DNA of 64,000 nt from Bog-756 sp963738545. Lineage in GTDB: Bacteria > Actinomycetota > Acidimicrobiia > Acidimicrobiales > RAAP-2. The notes below the pieces were generated by a model that was not told the origin of the DNA, did not search any database, and saw only the letters and a program-made list of their open reading frames with translations. The position numbers and the translations under genes were made by a program. Below, in pieces: positions 26,430-34,981 of this stretch. The stretch is taken from assembly GCA_963738545.1 (NCBI GenBank), contig CAVTXA010000008.1, positions 248,001 through 312,000 on the forward strand. Direction: 5' to 3'. Position 1 is the stretch's first letter. Every line of letters starts with the position of its first letter.

Positions 26430-27086
26430 CTACGACTGGTCAACGAGGGCCGCCATGGGTCGGCGGCCGACCCGCACGGGGTGCTCGGCCCGAGCCAACA
26501 TGGCGGTGTCACCGCTGCTGTTCCCGTAGGCGTAGGCCAGCCGGCAGGGTCGGCCGAGGAGCTCCTCGAGGAGGGTCACCTTGGCTTCGCTCCGGACATT
26601 GAGCCCGTCCAACCGGCCGGTGAGCACCCGGGTCTCCGGGTCGACCTCCCACCGGGTGGCGATCACTTCGTCGATGCCCAGGGAGGAGACCACGGGAGCC
26701 ACGTAGGCCTCGAAGGAGGCACTGACCACGATGATCCGGTGCCCCTGGGCCTGATGCCACCTGATCCGGGCTTCGGCATCCGGGCGTATCAGGCGGCGGC
26801 AGACCGCCTTCGCCGTCTCCGAGGCCGCAGCCTGGGCCCGGTCGTGGTGCAGACCGCCCAGCACATCCATACAGACCAGCTGCTTGGCCCGGTCACGGGC
26901 CGTACCGCCGCGCAGCGCCAAGCCCAGCTGGGGGGCGTGCCGGATGAAGGTCGTGGCCAGCTCCTTCGGGCCGCGGATCCGGGTCAGGAACAAGCGCAGT
27001 GTGTCTTTGGTGGTGATAGTGCCATCGAAGTCGAAGGCCACGACCGGTCGGTCGCTTCCGGCGGGGACGTGAGGTTCAGGTTCCAC
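26430..27086 (-). CDS. HAD-superfamily IB phosphatase (SerB-like)
   Basis: A 218-residue haloacid-dehalogenase hydrolase of subfamily IB, the group of phosphoserine phosphatases and related phosphomonoesterases. Motif I is VVAFDFDGTITTKDT (catalytic Asp with Thr), motif II is IIVVSASFE, and motif III/IV includes the lysine in EAKVTLLEELL and YGNSSGDTAML. The cap domain lies between motifs I and II. The C-terminal AEHPVRVGRRP is typical of TIGR01490-like IB proteins. The start is a GTG at 27086 with GAGG nearby. Its substrate is not defined; proteins of this branch act on small phosphomonoesters. It is downstream of no obvious operon partner. Confidence 0.8.
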   Translation of the reverse strand: MEPEPHVPAGSDRPVVAFDFDGTITTKDTLRLFLTRIRGPKELATTFIRHAPQLGLALRGGTARDRAKQLVCMDVLGGLHHDRAQAAASETAKAVCRRLIRPDAEARIRWHQAQGHRIIVVSASFEAYVAPVVSSLGIDEVIATRWEVDPETRVLTGRLDGLNVRSEAKVTLLEELLGRPCRLAYAYGNSSGDTAMLARAEHPVRVGRRPMAALVDQS

Positions 27087-27516
27087 GGTGCCTACCTCGG
27101 GGAGCGGCGGCCCCGGTCAACCCGCTGACCTGGATATTCGAGCCATTGTTCCTCCTCGATCCCCTTCGACGGACAGCGGAGGGCCACGGTGAGTGCGGAC
27201 GACGTGAGGTGGCCGAAGTCCTCAAGACGACGGATCCTCGTGCCGAGGAATTACCCGAGGGGGCTCGTCCATTGGGGCGTCGAACCACTCAGGGAAGCAG
27301 GTCCTGTCGTTGCCGTTCGTCATGAAGCTGTCAGAGGCCTCGTCCATCGTGGGGTGCGACTCTCCTACTCACCACCGTGTCAGACCCCATCCGAGGCCCG
27401 ATGACCGGTCGGGGCTGAATGCCCTGTCCCGTTCGACGGTGATCGTACCGGGCCGCTCCACCGTTGGGACGCGTGGGGATCTGACCTTCACGACGACAAA
27501 GGAAAGGGACGAATAA
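27087..27516 (+). other. 430-bp intergenic region
   Basis: No convincing gene: the open frames here are short and lack coding character. It separates the minus-strand HAD gene from the plus-strand small protein and so should hold both promoters. I recognised no riboswitch, repeat or strong hairpin. Confidence 0.45.
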
Positions 27517-27810
27517 ATGTCAATGGACTTTGGTCCCAATCCGCGAGATGACGAGATGCACCCGATAGCGTGGCCTGACATGGAACCCCGGAAGGGCGGC
27601 GGTACGATTTCCGTCGTGTCCCGGTGGTTCGAGCGCCTGGTCTGCCGCTACGGATCACACGACTGGTGGTCTCTCGCCTATCCGCCGGCCCGTCGGTGGG
27701 AGTGCCGTCGTTGCCACCTCATCGTCGAGGAGGCCGCCACTTCCACACCCGATCGGCGGCGCATGCCGAGGGACAAGACCAGGCCGGCGGCCGGACCGAA
27801 CCTCGATTGA
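27517..27810 (+). CDS. small zinc-ribbon-like hypothetical protein
   Basis: A 97-residue protein not recognised with certainty. It has a good ribosome site (AAAGGAAAGGGA, 27497-27508) before the ATG at 27517. The middle shows C-x4-H at CRYGSH and C-x2-C at WECRRC, about 20 residues apart, with conserved-looking aromatic residues (HDWWSLAYPP), a pattern of small treble-clef or zinc-ribbon proteins. The last 25 residues are basic and disordered. Base composition is lower in GC at its start than in neighbouring genes. No neighbours indicate a role; metal binding is inferred from the four ligands only. Confidence 0.5.
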   Translation: MSMDFGPNPRDDEMHPIAWPDMEPRKGGGTISVVSRWFERLVCRYGSHDWWSLAYPPARRWECRRCHLIVEEAATSTPDRRRMPRDKTRPAAGPNLD

Positions 27811-28363
27811 GGCGATCGCCTCGCTTGTGACGGTTTCCCCTGTCGCTGGAGCGGGTCGCTAGGCACGGAACGAAGGAGTTCTGAGACCCTTTTCACCACT
27901 TGTGGTGGTGGGTCAAGCGCGTTCCGTCCGATCGGTGTTAACCAAGGGATAACTTGACGTTTTCCACTTGTTTACCAGCGAGAGCACCGTTACGGTGACC
28001 TGTGATGCAGGGAAGGCACACGTTCGTCGCAAGGGGAAAATGGACGGGAGATCGGGGCCCCAAAGCCCTGGCTTCGCGGTGCCTGCCGTCGAGCGGCCCC
28101 ATCGGGTCGGCTCGGGGCGTCCCTGCGAGGTGTTCCGGGCCGCGTCGTGTGCTGTGCCAAGGAACAGGCGGAATCGTCGCGTCGTGGCAGAATGAGTCCC
28201 GTGTCTCCACGGGCACGACGCTCGAGTCGGTCGTGGGTGGTGAGATTCATATCAGGCAAATAGATGCAACTGGCGGGCATCTATTCTGCAGTCGTATAGG
28301 GACTAACTATAAGACCAAAATGCCAGCCGGTGTCGGACGTCTTGCAGTTATCGAGGGGCTAAG
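27811..28363 (+). other. 553-bp leader upstream of the surface glycosylation operon
   Basis: No gene is supported. The region is AT-richer than the rest of the window, notably 27940-27985 and 28230-28330. There is an inverted repeat at 27891-27906 (CACCAC/GTGGTG) and a possible closing helix AGGCAC (28014)/GTGCCT (28079). TATA-like sequences (TATAGG, TATAAG) at 28290-28315 could be -10 elements for the gene at 28364. Confidence 0.45.
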
Positions 28364-30763
28364 GTGCATTCCATAGACATAAGTGTGGTCATTCCCACAC
28401 GAAACGAGCGCGAGAATATCGAGCCGCTGATCTCCCGCCTGGCAGCCGTGCTGCCTGTCGGTCGGTCCCAGGTCATATTCGTCGACGACAGCAGTGACGA
28501 CACCGCTGCCGTGATTGCCGCACTGGCCCAGACGTCGCCCGTCCCCGTCCTCGTGCTCCACCGCGAGCCCGGAGAGCGGAGTGGTGGCCTGGGCGGCGCC
28601 GTGGTGGCCGGTCTGCGATTGGCCGAAGGCCGGGTGGCGGTCGTGATGGACGGTGACCTCCAACATCCGCCCGAGACCATCCCCGATCTCGTCCGGCCGA
28701 TCGATCTCGACGAGGCCGATCTCGTCGTGGCCAGCCGCTACCGCGACAACGGCGAGGCGGCCGGTCTGGCCAACCGATCCCGGGAGGGCGTGTCTCACGC
28801 GGCCACCAAACTGGCCAAGTCGGCGTTCCCCCGTCGGCTGCAGGAGGTCTCGGACCCCATGAGCGGGTTCTTCGCTCTCCGGATGTCGGCTGTGGACATC
28901 GACGCCCTGCGACCCGTGGGCTTCAAGATCCTGCTGGAGACGGTGGCCCGGTGCCGGCTGAGGGTGGCCGAGGTCGGTTTCAGCTTCGCCCCCCGCTACT
29001 CCGGCGAGAGCAAGGCCAGTCTCCGAGAGGGACTGCGCTTCGCCACCCACCTGACCCGACTGCGGGTGGGCACGCTCCTCACAGCGCGGCAGCAACGGGC
29101 GGCCGGCTTCGCCGCCGTCGGTGCCACCGGTCTGGTGGTCAACACCATCGCCTTCTGGGCCCTCATCAAATTCGGGCATATGCCCTACCTGCTCGCTGCC
29201 GTCTGCTCGACGCAGATCTCCACCACCTGGAACTTCGTGGGCATGGAGCTCTTCGTCTTCTCCGGCCGGAAGTCCATGGGGCTCTGGAGCCGGTACTGGC
29301 GGTTCTGCCTGCTCAACAACACCGTGATGCTGGCTCGGCTCCCCCTGCTGGCCTTCATGGTGGAGGTACTCCACACGCCGAAGACCGTGGCCAACGTGGT
29401 CACCCTGCTGGCGGTGTTCCTCATCCGCTTCGGCATCAGCGATCGCTTTATCTACGAAGGAGAGAAGAAAATGGCCCAAGCCGAAACTGCGCCCACCACG
29501 GTCGGTCCGATCCAGTTGGTGGTGGAGGAGTCTCGACCCGAGCTGAAGAGCCTCGAGCGTGCCCTCGGGACTCCCTTCCGCTACTACTACGACCTCCACG
29601 GGATCGTGACCATCGGGAGCGATGTCGTGCTCCCCGAGCTGGCCTACTTCCTTACACCCAACCGCGTCGGCGACAGTGCCGGGCCCGACCTGGCCATCCG
29701 GGTGGGCAAGGTCGGCCGTCCACGTGGCCGGACCCGCATGGTGCGCTCCGCCGACGGGAAGACCGTCCGCTGGGAAGAGCAGCTCGGGGCTGGATCGGCC
29801 AACTTCGCCATCCACTTCGGACCCCAGATCCTGGTGACCACCTCCCGGGCGTTGGCCCGGAGTCCCCACGTCCTCTACACCAACGTGGTCGAGGCGCTCC
29901 TGCGCTTCGTCTTCGTCGACCGGGGCTACATGCTGCTCCACGCGGCCTGTATGGACATCGGCGGCCGGGGTCTCGTGCTGTCGGCCCGTACGGACACCGG
30001 GAAGACCGGCACCGTCCTCAAGCTCCTCCGGATGAGTGAGGGCAACTTCTTGTCCGATGACATGACGATCATCGACAGCGCCGGGGTGGCCCGGAGCTTC
30101 CCGAAGCCGCTGACCATCAGCCAGCACACGCTGCGGGCCATCAATGCCGGCGACCTCACCCGACGGGAGTGGGCCTGGTTGCGGGTGCAGAGCCGCCTGC
30201 ACTCCAAGGAGGGTCGCGGGTTCGCCATGAAACTGGCCGACCACAACGTGCCCATCATGACCATCAACGGTTGGACGCAGCGGATCATCCCGCCCCCGAA
30301 GTACCACGTCCAGCGTCTGGTGCCGTGCGAGCTGGGTTCCACCACCACGATCGACCAGCTCTACATCATCGAGCGGGGCATTCCCCACTACAGCTCGGTG
30401 TCGCAGTCCCAGGCCATCGTGGAGCTCTTGGCCAATACCGAGGACGCCTACGGCTTCCCGCCCTACCGCTATCTGGCCGAAGCCCTGTCCGTGGGTGGGC
30501 TCACCTACGATGAGCTTCGCGAGCGGGAGCGGCTTATTCTGGTCAGCGCCATGGAGAGCGTGCAGATCCACCGGCTCGGATCGGACGACTTCACCTGGGC
30601 CGATCAGATCTCCGCAGCCCTGGCTACGGCCCCGGCAACGGCGTCGTCTCCTGGCGACGGTTCCTACCACGGCATCAACGACGCGGCGACGAGTGGACAT
30701 GAGTATTTCGGCATCGACAAGAGCGTTCCCGAGGGAGATCCCCTGTCTGGTTCTGAAGCCTGA
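28364..30763 (+). CDS. GT2 polyprenyl-phosphate glycosyltransferase - GtrA - HprK-like kinase triple fusion
   Basis: An unusual 799-residue three-part protein. Residues 1-235 are a DPM1-type GT2 glycosyltransferase (DISVVIPTRNERENIEPLIS, VDDSSDD, the metal-binding MDGDLQHPPE and DPMSGFFAL) that would make polyprenyl-phosphate sugar. Residues 240-365 are a GtrA-like four-helix membrane domain, associated with flipping or binding the lipid-linked sugar. Residues 370-799 contain a P-loop like that of HPr kinase: LSARTDTGKTGTVLKLLR near 540 and NFLSDDMTII near 560. The GTG at 28364 has GAGGGG upstream. A second start, ATG 29471 with a perfect AAGGAG, sits exactly at the domain border, so the kinase-like part may also be made alone. 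First gene of a five-gene operon. Confidence 0.8.
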   Translation: MHSIDISVVIPTRNERENIEPLISRLAAVLPVGRSQVIFVDDSSDDTAAVIAALAQTSPVPVLVLHREPGERSGGLGGAVVAGLRLAEGRVAVVMDGDLQHPPETIPDLVRPIDLDEADLVVASRYRDNGEAAGLANRSREGVSHAATKLAKSAFPRRLQEVSDPMSGFFALRMSAVDIDALRPVGFKILLETVARCRLRVAEVGFSFAPRYSGESKASLREGLRFATHLTRLRVGTLLTARQQRAAGFAAVGATGLVVNTIAFWALIKFGHMPYLLAAVCSTQISTTWNFVGMELFVFSGRKSMGLWSRYWRFCLLNNTVMLARLPLLAFMVEVLHTPKTVANVVTLLAVFLIRFGISDRFIYEGEKKMAQAETAPTTVGPIQLVVEESRPELKSLERALGTPFRYYYDLHGIVTIGSDVVLPELAYFLTPNRVGDSAGPDLAIRVGKVGRPRGRTRMVRSADGKTVRWEEQLGAGSANFAIHFGPQILVTTSRALARSPHVLYTNVVEALLRFVFVDRGYMLLHAACMDIGGRGLVLSARTDTGKTGTVLKLLRMSEGNFLSDDMTIIDSAGVARSFPKPLTISQHTLRAINAGDLTRREWAWLRVQSRLHSKEGRGFAMKLADHNVPIMTINGWTQRIIPPPKYHVQRLVPCELGSTTTIDQLYIIERGIPHYSSVSQSQAIVELLANTEDAYGFPPYRYLAEALSVGGLTYDELRERERLILVSAMESVQIHRLGSDDFTWADQISAALATAPATASSPGDGSYHGINDAATSGHEYFGIDKSVPEGDPLSGSEA
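29457..29462 (+). promoter_or_regulatory. internal Shine-Dalgarno (AAGGAG) before ATG 29471
   Basis: AAGGAG lies eight bases before an in-frame ATG at the junction of the GtrA and kinase-like domains. Few genes in this window have such a strong site, which suggests an internal initiation point or the relic of two separate genes. Confidence 0.5.
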
Positions 30764-30795
30764 CGCGAGCCGTTCCATCACCCGCCGGGGCCCCA

Positions 30796-32367
30796 GTGAC
30801 ACTGCTTAGCGATGACCCCGCCGAGACGGTGGAGCGCGGGGAATCGCCGTCCGTGAGTGAACCGCGTCCCGACGCGCCTGAGGCGCCGTCCTCCGCACGA
30901 CGGTGGTGGCCGCTGCCCACCCAGGTCTGGCTGGGGCTGACGCTGGTCGTCGGCCTGGCGGTGCGCCTCATCAACCTCAACGCGTTCGGATTCAACAGCG
31001 ACGAGACGGTCTACGCCGGTCAGGCCGCGTCCATCGCCGGGAACCCGTTGTTCGTCAACCAGTTCCCCGTCTTCCGGGCCCATCCCCTGCTACTGCCCAC
31101 GCTGCTGTCCCCCTTGTTCCGGTCGGGGACGCCGGACCTGCGCGGCCGGGTGGTGGTGGCGTTCTTCGGCCTGGCCACGCTCTTCGCCATCTACCTGGTG
31201 GGCAAGGAGCTCTACGGGGCCAAGACCGGGATCCTCGGTGCCCTGATCCTGGGCCTGATGCCGTACCACATGGTGGTGACCCGGCAGCTCCTGCTCGACG
31301 GTCCCGCCGTCCTGTGGATCACGCTCTCATTCTGGATGCTGGCCCGATTCGTCCGCACCGACCGGTTCGAATGGCTGGCCGCCTCGGCGGCGACGCTCGG
31401 TCTCGGGGTGCTGACCAAAGAGACCAGCATCATCGTGGCCGGCAGCGTGGTGATCTTCCTGCTGGTCAGCACCGAGGTGCGTCGTCCCGGCCGGGCCGTG
31501 ACCCTGAGCCTCGGGGTGCTGGCCGCGGTCAGTCTGGTCTTTCCCCTGGCCATCAAGCTGGCCGGCCACAGTTCCACCGGCCAGAGCTACCTGGCCTGGC
31601 AGCTGACCCGCTCGTCGAACCACGCCGGGACGTTCTACCTGACGGTCATCCCCGGGGCCATCGGCTGGTTGGTCGTGGCCGCGGCCTTCTCCGCCCTGAT
31701 CTTCCGCATCAACCGGTCATGGCGCGAGCTGCTGTTGGTGCTCTGGATCATGGTGCCGTTCATCATCATGGAGATCTACCCGCTGAAGGGGTACCAGTAC
31801 CTCCTGCCCATCGCCCCACCGGTGGCCCTCCTGGCGGCCCGGGCCCTCACCACCTGGCACCTGCCGGCGCGGTGGGACCGCTACACCAGGTCGATCTTCC
31901 GGCCCGCGGTGATCGCCGTGGTCGTGCTGTCCTTGCTCCCCGGGGCGTGGTCGGTCATGTTCCCGTCGGTGAACGCCTCGGCCCTGGCCGGGCAGGGAGG
32001 CGTGGCCGGTGGGCGTGAGGCCGGCAAGTGGGTCGGGAAGAATCTGGTCCCGGGTACCGAGCTCATGACCATCGGGCCCAGCCTGGCCAACATCCTCGAG
32101 TACTACGGTCACCGTCCGGCCCAGGGCCTGTCGGTGAGCACCAACCCGCTGCACCGCAATCCGGCCTACACCCCGATCTACAACCCCGACAAGAGTGTGC
32201 GCAGTGGCCAGTTCACCTACCTGGTGTGGGACGCGTACTCGGCCTACCGATCGCCTTCTACCGCCCGCCGGCTGGCCAAGTTGCTCAACAAGTACCACGG
32301 CTTCCCGATCCACACCGTTCGGGTGGGCGGCAAGCCGGTCATCATCATCTACGAGGTGCACCCGTGA
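30796..32367 (+). CDS. GT39/ArnT-like integral membrane glycosyltransferase
   Basis: A 523-residue polytopic membrane protein of the GT-C fold that transfers a sugar from a polyprenyl-phosphate donor to proteins or lipids outside the membrane. After a disordered N-terminus and helix one (VWLGLTLVVGLAVRLINLNA) comes the acidic catalytic pair in FNSDETVYAGQA. Many helices follow, with a second loop motif GLMPYHMVVTRQLLLDGPA and GVLTKETSIIVAGSVVIFLL. The C-terminal 120 residues form a small periplasmic domain. It starts with GTG 30796, 32 bases after the GT2 fusion, and overlaps the next gene (GTGA). With the upstream GT2/GtrA protein it completes a donor synthesis and transfer pair, like Dpm1 and Pmt in mycobacterial O-mannosylation. 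Confidence 0.8.
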   Translation: MTLLSDDPAETVERGESPSVSEPRPDAPEAPSSARRWWPLPTQVWLGLTLVVGLAVRLINLNAFGFNSDETVYAGQAASIAGNPLFVNQFPVFRAHPLLLPTLLSPLFRSGTPDLRGRVVVAFFGLATLFAIYLVGKELYGAKTGILGALILGLMPYHMVVTRQLLLDGPAVLWITLSFWMLARFVRTDRFEWLAASAATLGLGVLTKETSIIVAGSVVIFLLVSTEVRRPGRAVTLSLGVLAAVSLVFPLAIKLAGHSSTGQSYLAWQLTRSSNHAGTFYLTVIPGAIGWLVVAAAFSALIFRINRSWRELLLVLWIMVPFIIMEIYPLKGYQYLLPIAPPVALLAARALTTWHLPARWDRYTRSIFRPAVIAVVVLSLLPGAWSVMFPSVNASALAGQGGVAGGREAGKWVGKNLVPGTELMTIGPSLANILEYYGHRPAQGLSVSTNPLHRNPAYTPIYNPDKSVRSGQFTYLVWDAYSAYRSPSTARRLAKLLNKYHGFPIHTVRVGGKPVIIIYEVHP

Positions 32368-33953
32368 GACGTCGCCCGTTCCGCGGCCGGATCGGTGTCT
32401 GTGCCGCCGTGACCGCCGTGCTGGCCATGGCCACGGTGCCGACGGTGGCGCTCACCGGAGCCGCAGCCGACGCCGCCCAACCCTCGATCTCCACCAATCC
32501 CTTGGTGGTCTCGGGTTCCGACCCCATCAAGCACGTGATCGTGGTGATTCAGAGCGGGCACTCGTTCGACAACTACTTCGGCACCCGGCCCGGCGTCGAC
32601 GGCCTGGGCAATCTCAGCAAGATCCACATTCCCCTGATCGCCAACAACACCACCAGCGCGTCGCCCTACCACCTCTCGCCCGACCAGGCCCGGGCCGGCC
32701 TGTTCGACACCCTCCGCTCCACCCAGGAGGCGGTCGACGGCGGGAAGATGGACGGCTTCAGCCGGGCCCAGCACAACATCACCATCGGTGAGACCGCCCT
32801 CGGCTACTACGACAGCACCGACATCCCGTACTACTCCAGCCTCGCCGACCGGTTCACCCTGTTCGACCACTTCTTCGCCTCCAGCCAGGCCGGCTCTCTG
32901 CCCAACCGGCTGGTGGCCGTGGAAGGCCAGACGGACAACGTGACCTCCAACCGGGTCCTGGGCGTGGGGATCTCGGGCGAGACCGTCTTCGATCAGCTGA
33001 ACGCGGCCAATCTGAGTTGGAAGTTCTACGTGCAGGGCTACAACCCCGCCACGGCCCCCAACACCGCGGCCATCGACCGCAACCCCCTGCTGGGTATGCC
33101 CTCGGTCAGGAACACGCCAGCGAACCTGGCCCGGGTGACCAGCACCAGCCAGTACTTCGTCGACCTGGACAAGGGGCAGTTGCCGGCCGTGTCCTACATC
33201 ACTGGGACGGCGGACTCCGAACGTTCCCCCCAGGATCCGGCCCAGGGTGAGGCGTTCGTCCGCTCCCTCATCAACGGCCTCATGCAGAGCAACGAGTGGA
33301 ACAGCTCGGCCCTGCTGTTGACCTACGACGACTCAGGGGGCTGGTACGACCACGTGGCACCGCCCACGGTGGACGGCGTCACGCTGGGCCCGCGGGTGCC
33401 GGCGATCCTGGTCTCGCCCTACGCCAAGGCCGGCTACGTGGACAGCAGCCAGCTCGACACGGCCTCGATCCCCGGCCTGGTCGACAGCGTCTTCAAGTTG
33501 ACCCCGCTCACCACGCAGGTGGCTGACGGTGGCAGTGTCCTCACCGGCCTCGATCTCCATCAACAGCCCATCGCCCCGGACATCGGACCGGCCAACGGCA
33601 CGGAAGCCACCCTGATCAGGCCGGCGGTCGGCACCATCTACGTCCTGTACCTGGGCGTCCTGCTGGTGGCCATCTTTCTCCTGCTCCTGGCGACGTTCCG
33701 CCAACGGCGCGTGAGCCGGGCCCTCGTCCCGGCGGGGGGCCCGTCAGAGCCGACAGGTGATACGGCCGCTCCGTCCGGTGGGGCATCGCCCCGGACGGCA
33801 TCGGGCAAATCCGCCGACGCGACGGACCCCGGGCCAGTGGTCGATGAGGACGTCGATGAGGGTGAGGGGCCGGACGCACCACCGCCCAACTCGGCGTCGG
33901 CGAAGATCCTCTCGGGTCATCGGCCCTCCGCCTCGTCGAGTTCGGAGCCATGA
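32364..33953 (+). CDS. secreted, membrane-anchored phosphoesterase (phospholipase C / acid phosphatase family)
   Basis: Exported protein of 529 residues in the phosphoesterase family of phospholipase C and AcpA-type acid phosphatases. A signal peptide (CAAVTAVLAMATVPTVALTG) is followed by VVIQSGHSFDNYFGTRPG, LADRFTLFDHFFASSQAGSLPNRL and TYDDSGGWYDHVAPP. The first motif usually has Glu-Asn where this protein has Ser-Gly, which removes expected metal ligands, while the Asp-Asp pair is kept. Near the C-terminus is one helix (YVLYLGVLLVAIFLLLLATF) and a disordered cytosolic tail. The GTG at 32364 overlaps the stop of the glycosyltransferase, and its own stop overlaps the next ATG, so translation is coupled. 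Substrate unknown; it may cleave a lipid-linked intermediate (inference). Confidence 0.75.
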   Translation: MRRRPFRGRIGVCAAVTAVLAMATVPTVALTGAAADAAQPSISTNPLVVSGSDPIKHVIVVIQSGHSFDNYFGTRPGVDGLGNLSKIHIPLIANNTTSASPYHLSPDQARAGLFDTLRSTQEAVDGGKMDGFSRAQHNITIGETALGYYDSTDIPYYSSLADRFTLFDHFFASSQAGSLPNRLVAVEGQTDNVTSNRVLGVGISGETVFDQLNAANLSWKFYVQGYNPATAPNTAAIDRNPLLGMPSVRNTPANLARVTSTSQYFVDLDKGQLPAVSYITGTADSERSPQDPAQGEAFVRSLINGLMQSNEWNSSALLLTYDDSGGWYDHVAPPTVDGVTLGPRVPAILVSPYAKAGYVDSSQLDTASIPGLVDSVFKLTPLTTQVADGGSVLTGLDLHQQPIAPDIGPANGTEATLIRPAVGTIYVLYLGVLLVAIFLLLLATFRQRRVSRALVPAGGPSEPTGDTAAPSGGASPRTASGKSADATDPGPVVDEDVDEGEGPDAPPPNSASAKILSGHRPSASSSSEP

Positions 33954-34981
33954 TGACGAGGTCGAGCCGGGCACGACGATTGGGTGCTGCCGTCGCCCTG
34001 GCGGTGGTGGCCCTGGCCGCCACCGTGGCCGCCGCACCCGCTACCGGAGCGGTCACACCACCGGCCACAAGGACGGTGAACGTGCAGGTGGTGCCGTACC
34101 TCGCCGGCGTCGCCTTCACGCTCGACGGGATTCCCGGGGTCACCGGTGCCGGCGGGACGGCCACCGTGGTCGACCCCAACCTCAATGGCGCCGCAGAACG
34201 CCTCATCGTCCCCAACCAGAGCTTGACCCCCACGCTGCGCATCGCGCTGGACCGGGTGACCATCGATACCCACCACGGGGCGTTCACCCGGAAGCTGGTG
34301 GCGGAGCTGGACGAAGACCGGGCCGTGACCATCACCATGCTGACGCCGAAGAAGAAGACGCTGCCGCTCAGCGAGGTGACCTCGGCGACCATCACCAACA
34401 CCCTCGGCAGCACCATCCAGCTGACCCGGGCACAGCTGGCCAAGCCCATCTGGCTGCCGGCCAGTCGCCCCGCCCTGGCCAGTGCCAACGGTCGCCTCGT
34501 CACCTACGCGTTCAAGTCCGTGATGATCCGGGGCGCCAATGTGGTCAACAGTGGCCAGCTGCACTACACCCCGAACAAGGTGCAGGTCTGGCCGGTGCCG
34601 GTGATCCTGCACTCGCTGACCATCGAGGGCAACGACCTCCTGGCCGGGCGGCCGGCGGGCAAGACCGTCCAGCTCACCTACCCGGACCAGTCGAAAGTGA
34701 CGGTGGCGTTCGGACCCGAGCGTACGTACACCTTCAACAACCTGCCCCGGGGAACCTACAAGGTCAAGGTCGGCGGGGGGCTGATCGCCCTGTCGTCGAC
34801 GGTGCGGCTCTCCCGCAACCAGACCGCCGCCGAAGTGGTCATCACCAAGGCCGATGCCGGCGAGTTGGCCCTCATGCTGTTCTCCGTGCTGGCAGTGGTG
34901 GTGGCGGCCGGCGTGATCGGACGCCGTCTCCGCCGGCACACCGGTCGCAAAGAGGGCACGACCAATGCGCTCCTGGCGTAG
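33950..34981 (+). CDS. exported membrane-anchored protein of unknown function
   Basis: A 343-residue protein I do not recognise. A signal peptide (AAVALAVVALAATVAAAPAT) and a C-terminal helix (ALMLFSVLAVVVAAGVIGRR) with a basic tail give a type I topology with the main domain outside. The middle is beta-rich and has two Ig/PEGA-like stretches: VQVVPYLAGVAFTLDGIPGV near the start and TYTFNNLPRGTYKVKVGG near the end. PEGA-like modules are common on surface proteins. It overlaps the phosphoesterase by ATGA and the next gene by 17 bases, so it belongs to the same operon. It may act as an extracytoplasmic scaffold. Confidence 0.65.
   Translation: MMTRSSRARRLGAAVALAVVALAATVAAAPATGAVTPPATRTVNVQVVPYLAGVAFTLDGIPGVTGAGGTATVVDPNLNGAAERLIVPNQSLTPTLRIALDRVTIDTHHGAFTRKLVAELDEDRAVTITMLTPKKKTLPLSEVTSATITNTLGSTIQLTRAQLAKPIWLPASRPALASANGRLVTYAFKSVMIRGANVVNSGQLHYTPNKVQVWPVPVILHSLTIEGNDLLAGRPAGKTVQLTYPDQSKVTVAFGPERTYTFNNLPRGTYKVKVGGGLIALSSTVRLSRNQTAAEVVITKADAGELALMLFSVLAVVVAAGVIGRRLRRHTGRKEGTTNALLA

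Noticed and set aside
28010..28090. Possible cyclic-di-GMP riboswitch (AAAGCC motif inside an AGGCAC/GTGCCT helix)
   Set aside because: The conserved GGCAAACC hairpin and the GGGUUACC-type 3' element are absent and the next start is about 270 bases away; kept only as an unexplained structured region.
28307..30802. An 831-codon open frame antisense to the GT2 fusion
   Set aside because: His/Gly/Val-rich shadow without any family motif; the plus-strand frame has clear domains.
32028..32363. Upstream extension of the phosphoesterase frame
   Set aside because: It overlaps the glycosyltransferase; the signal peptide begins at GTG 32364, which makes a GTGA overlap.
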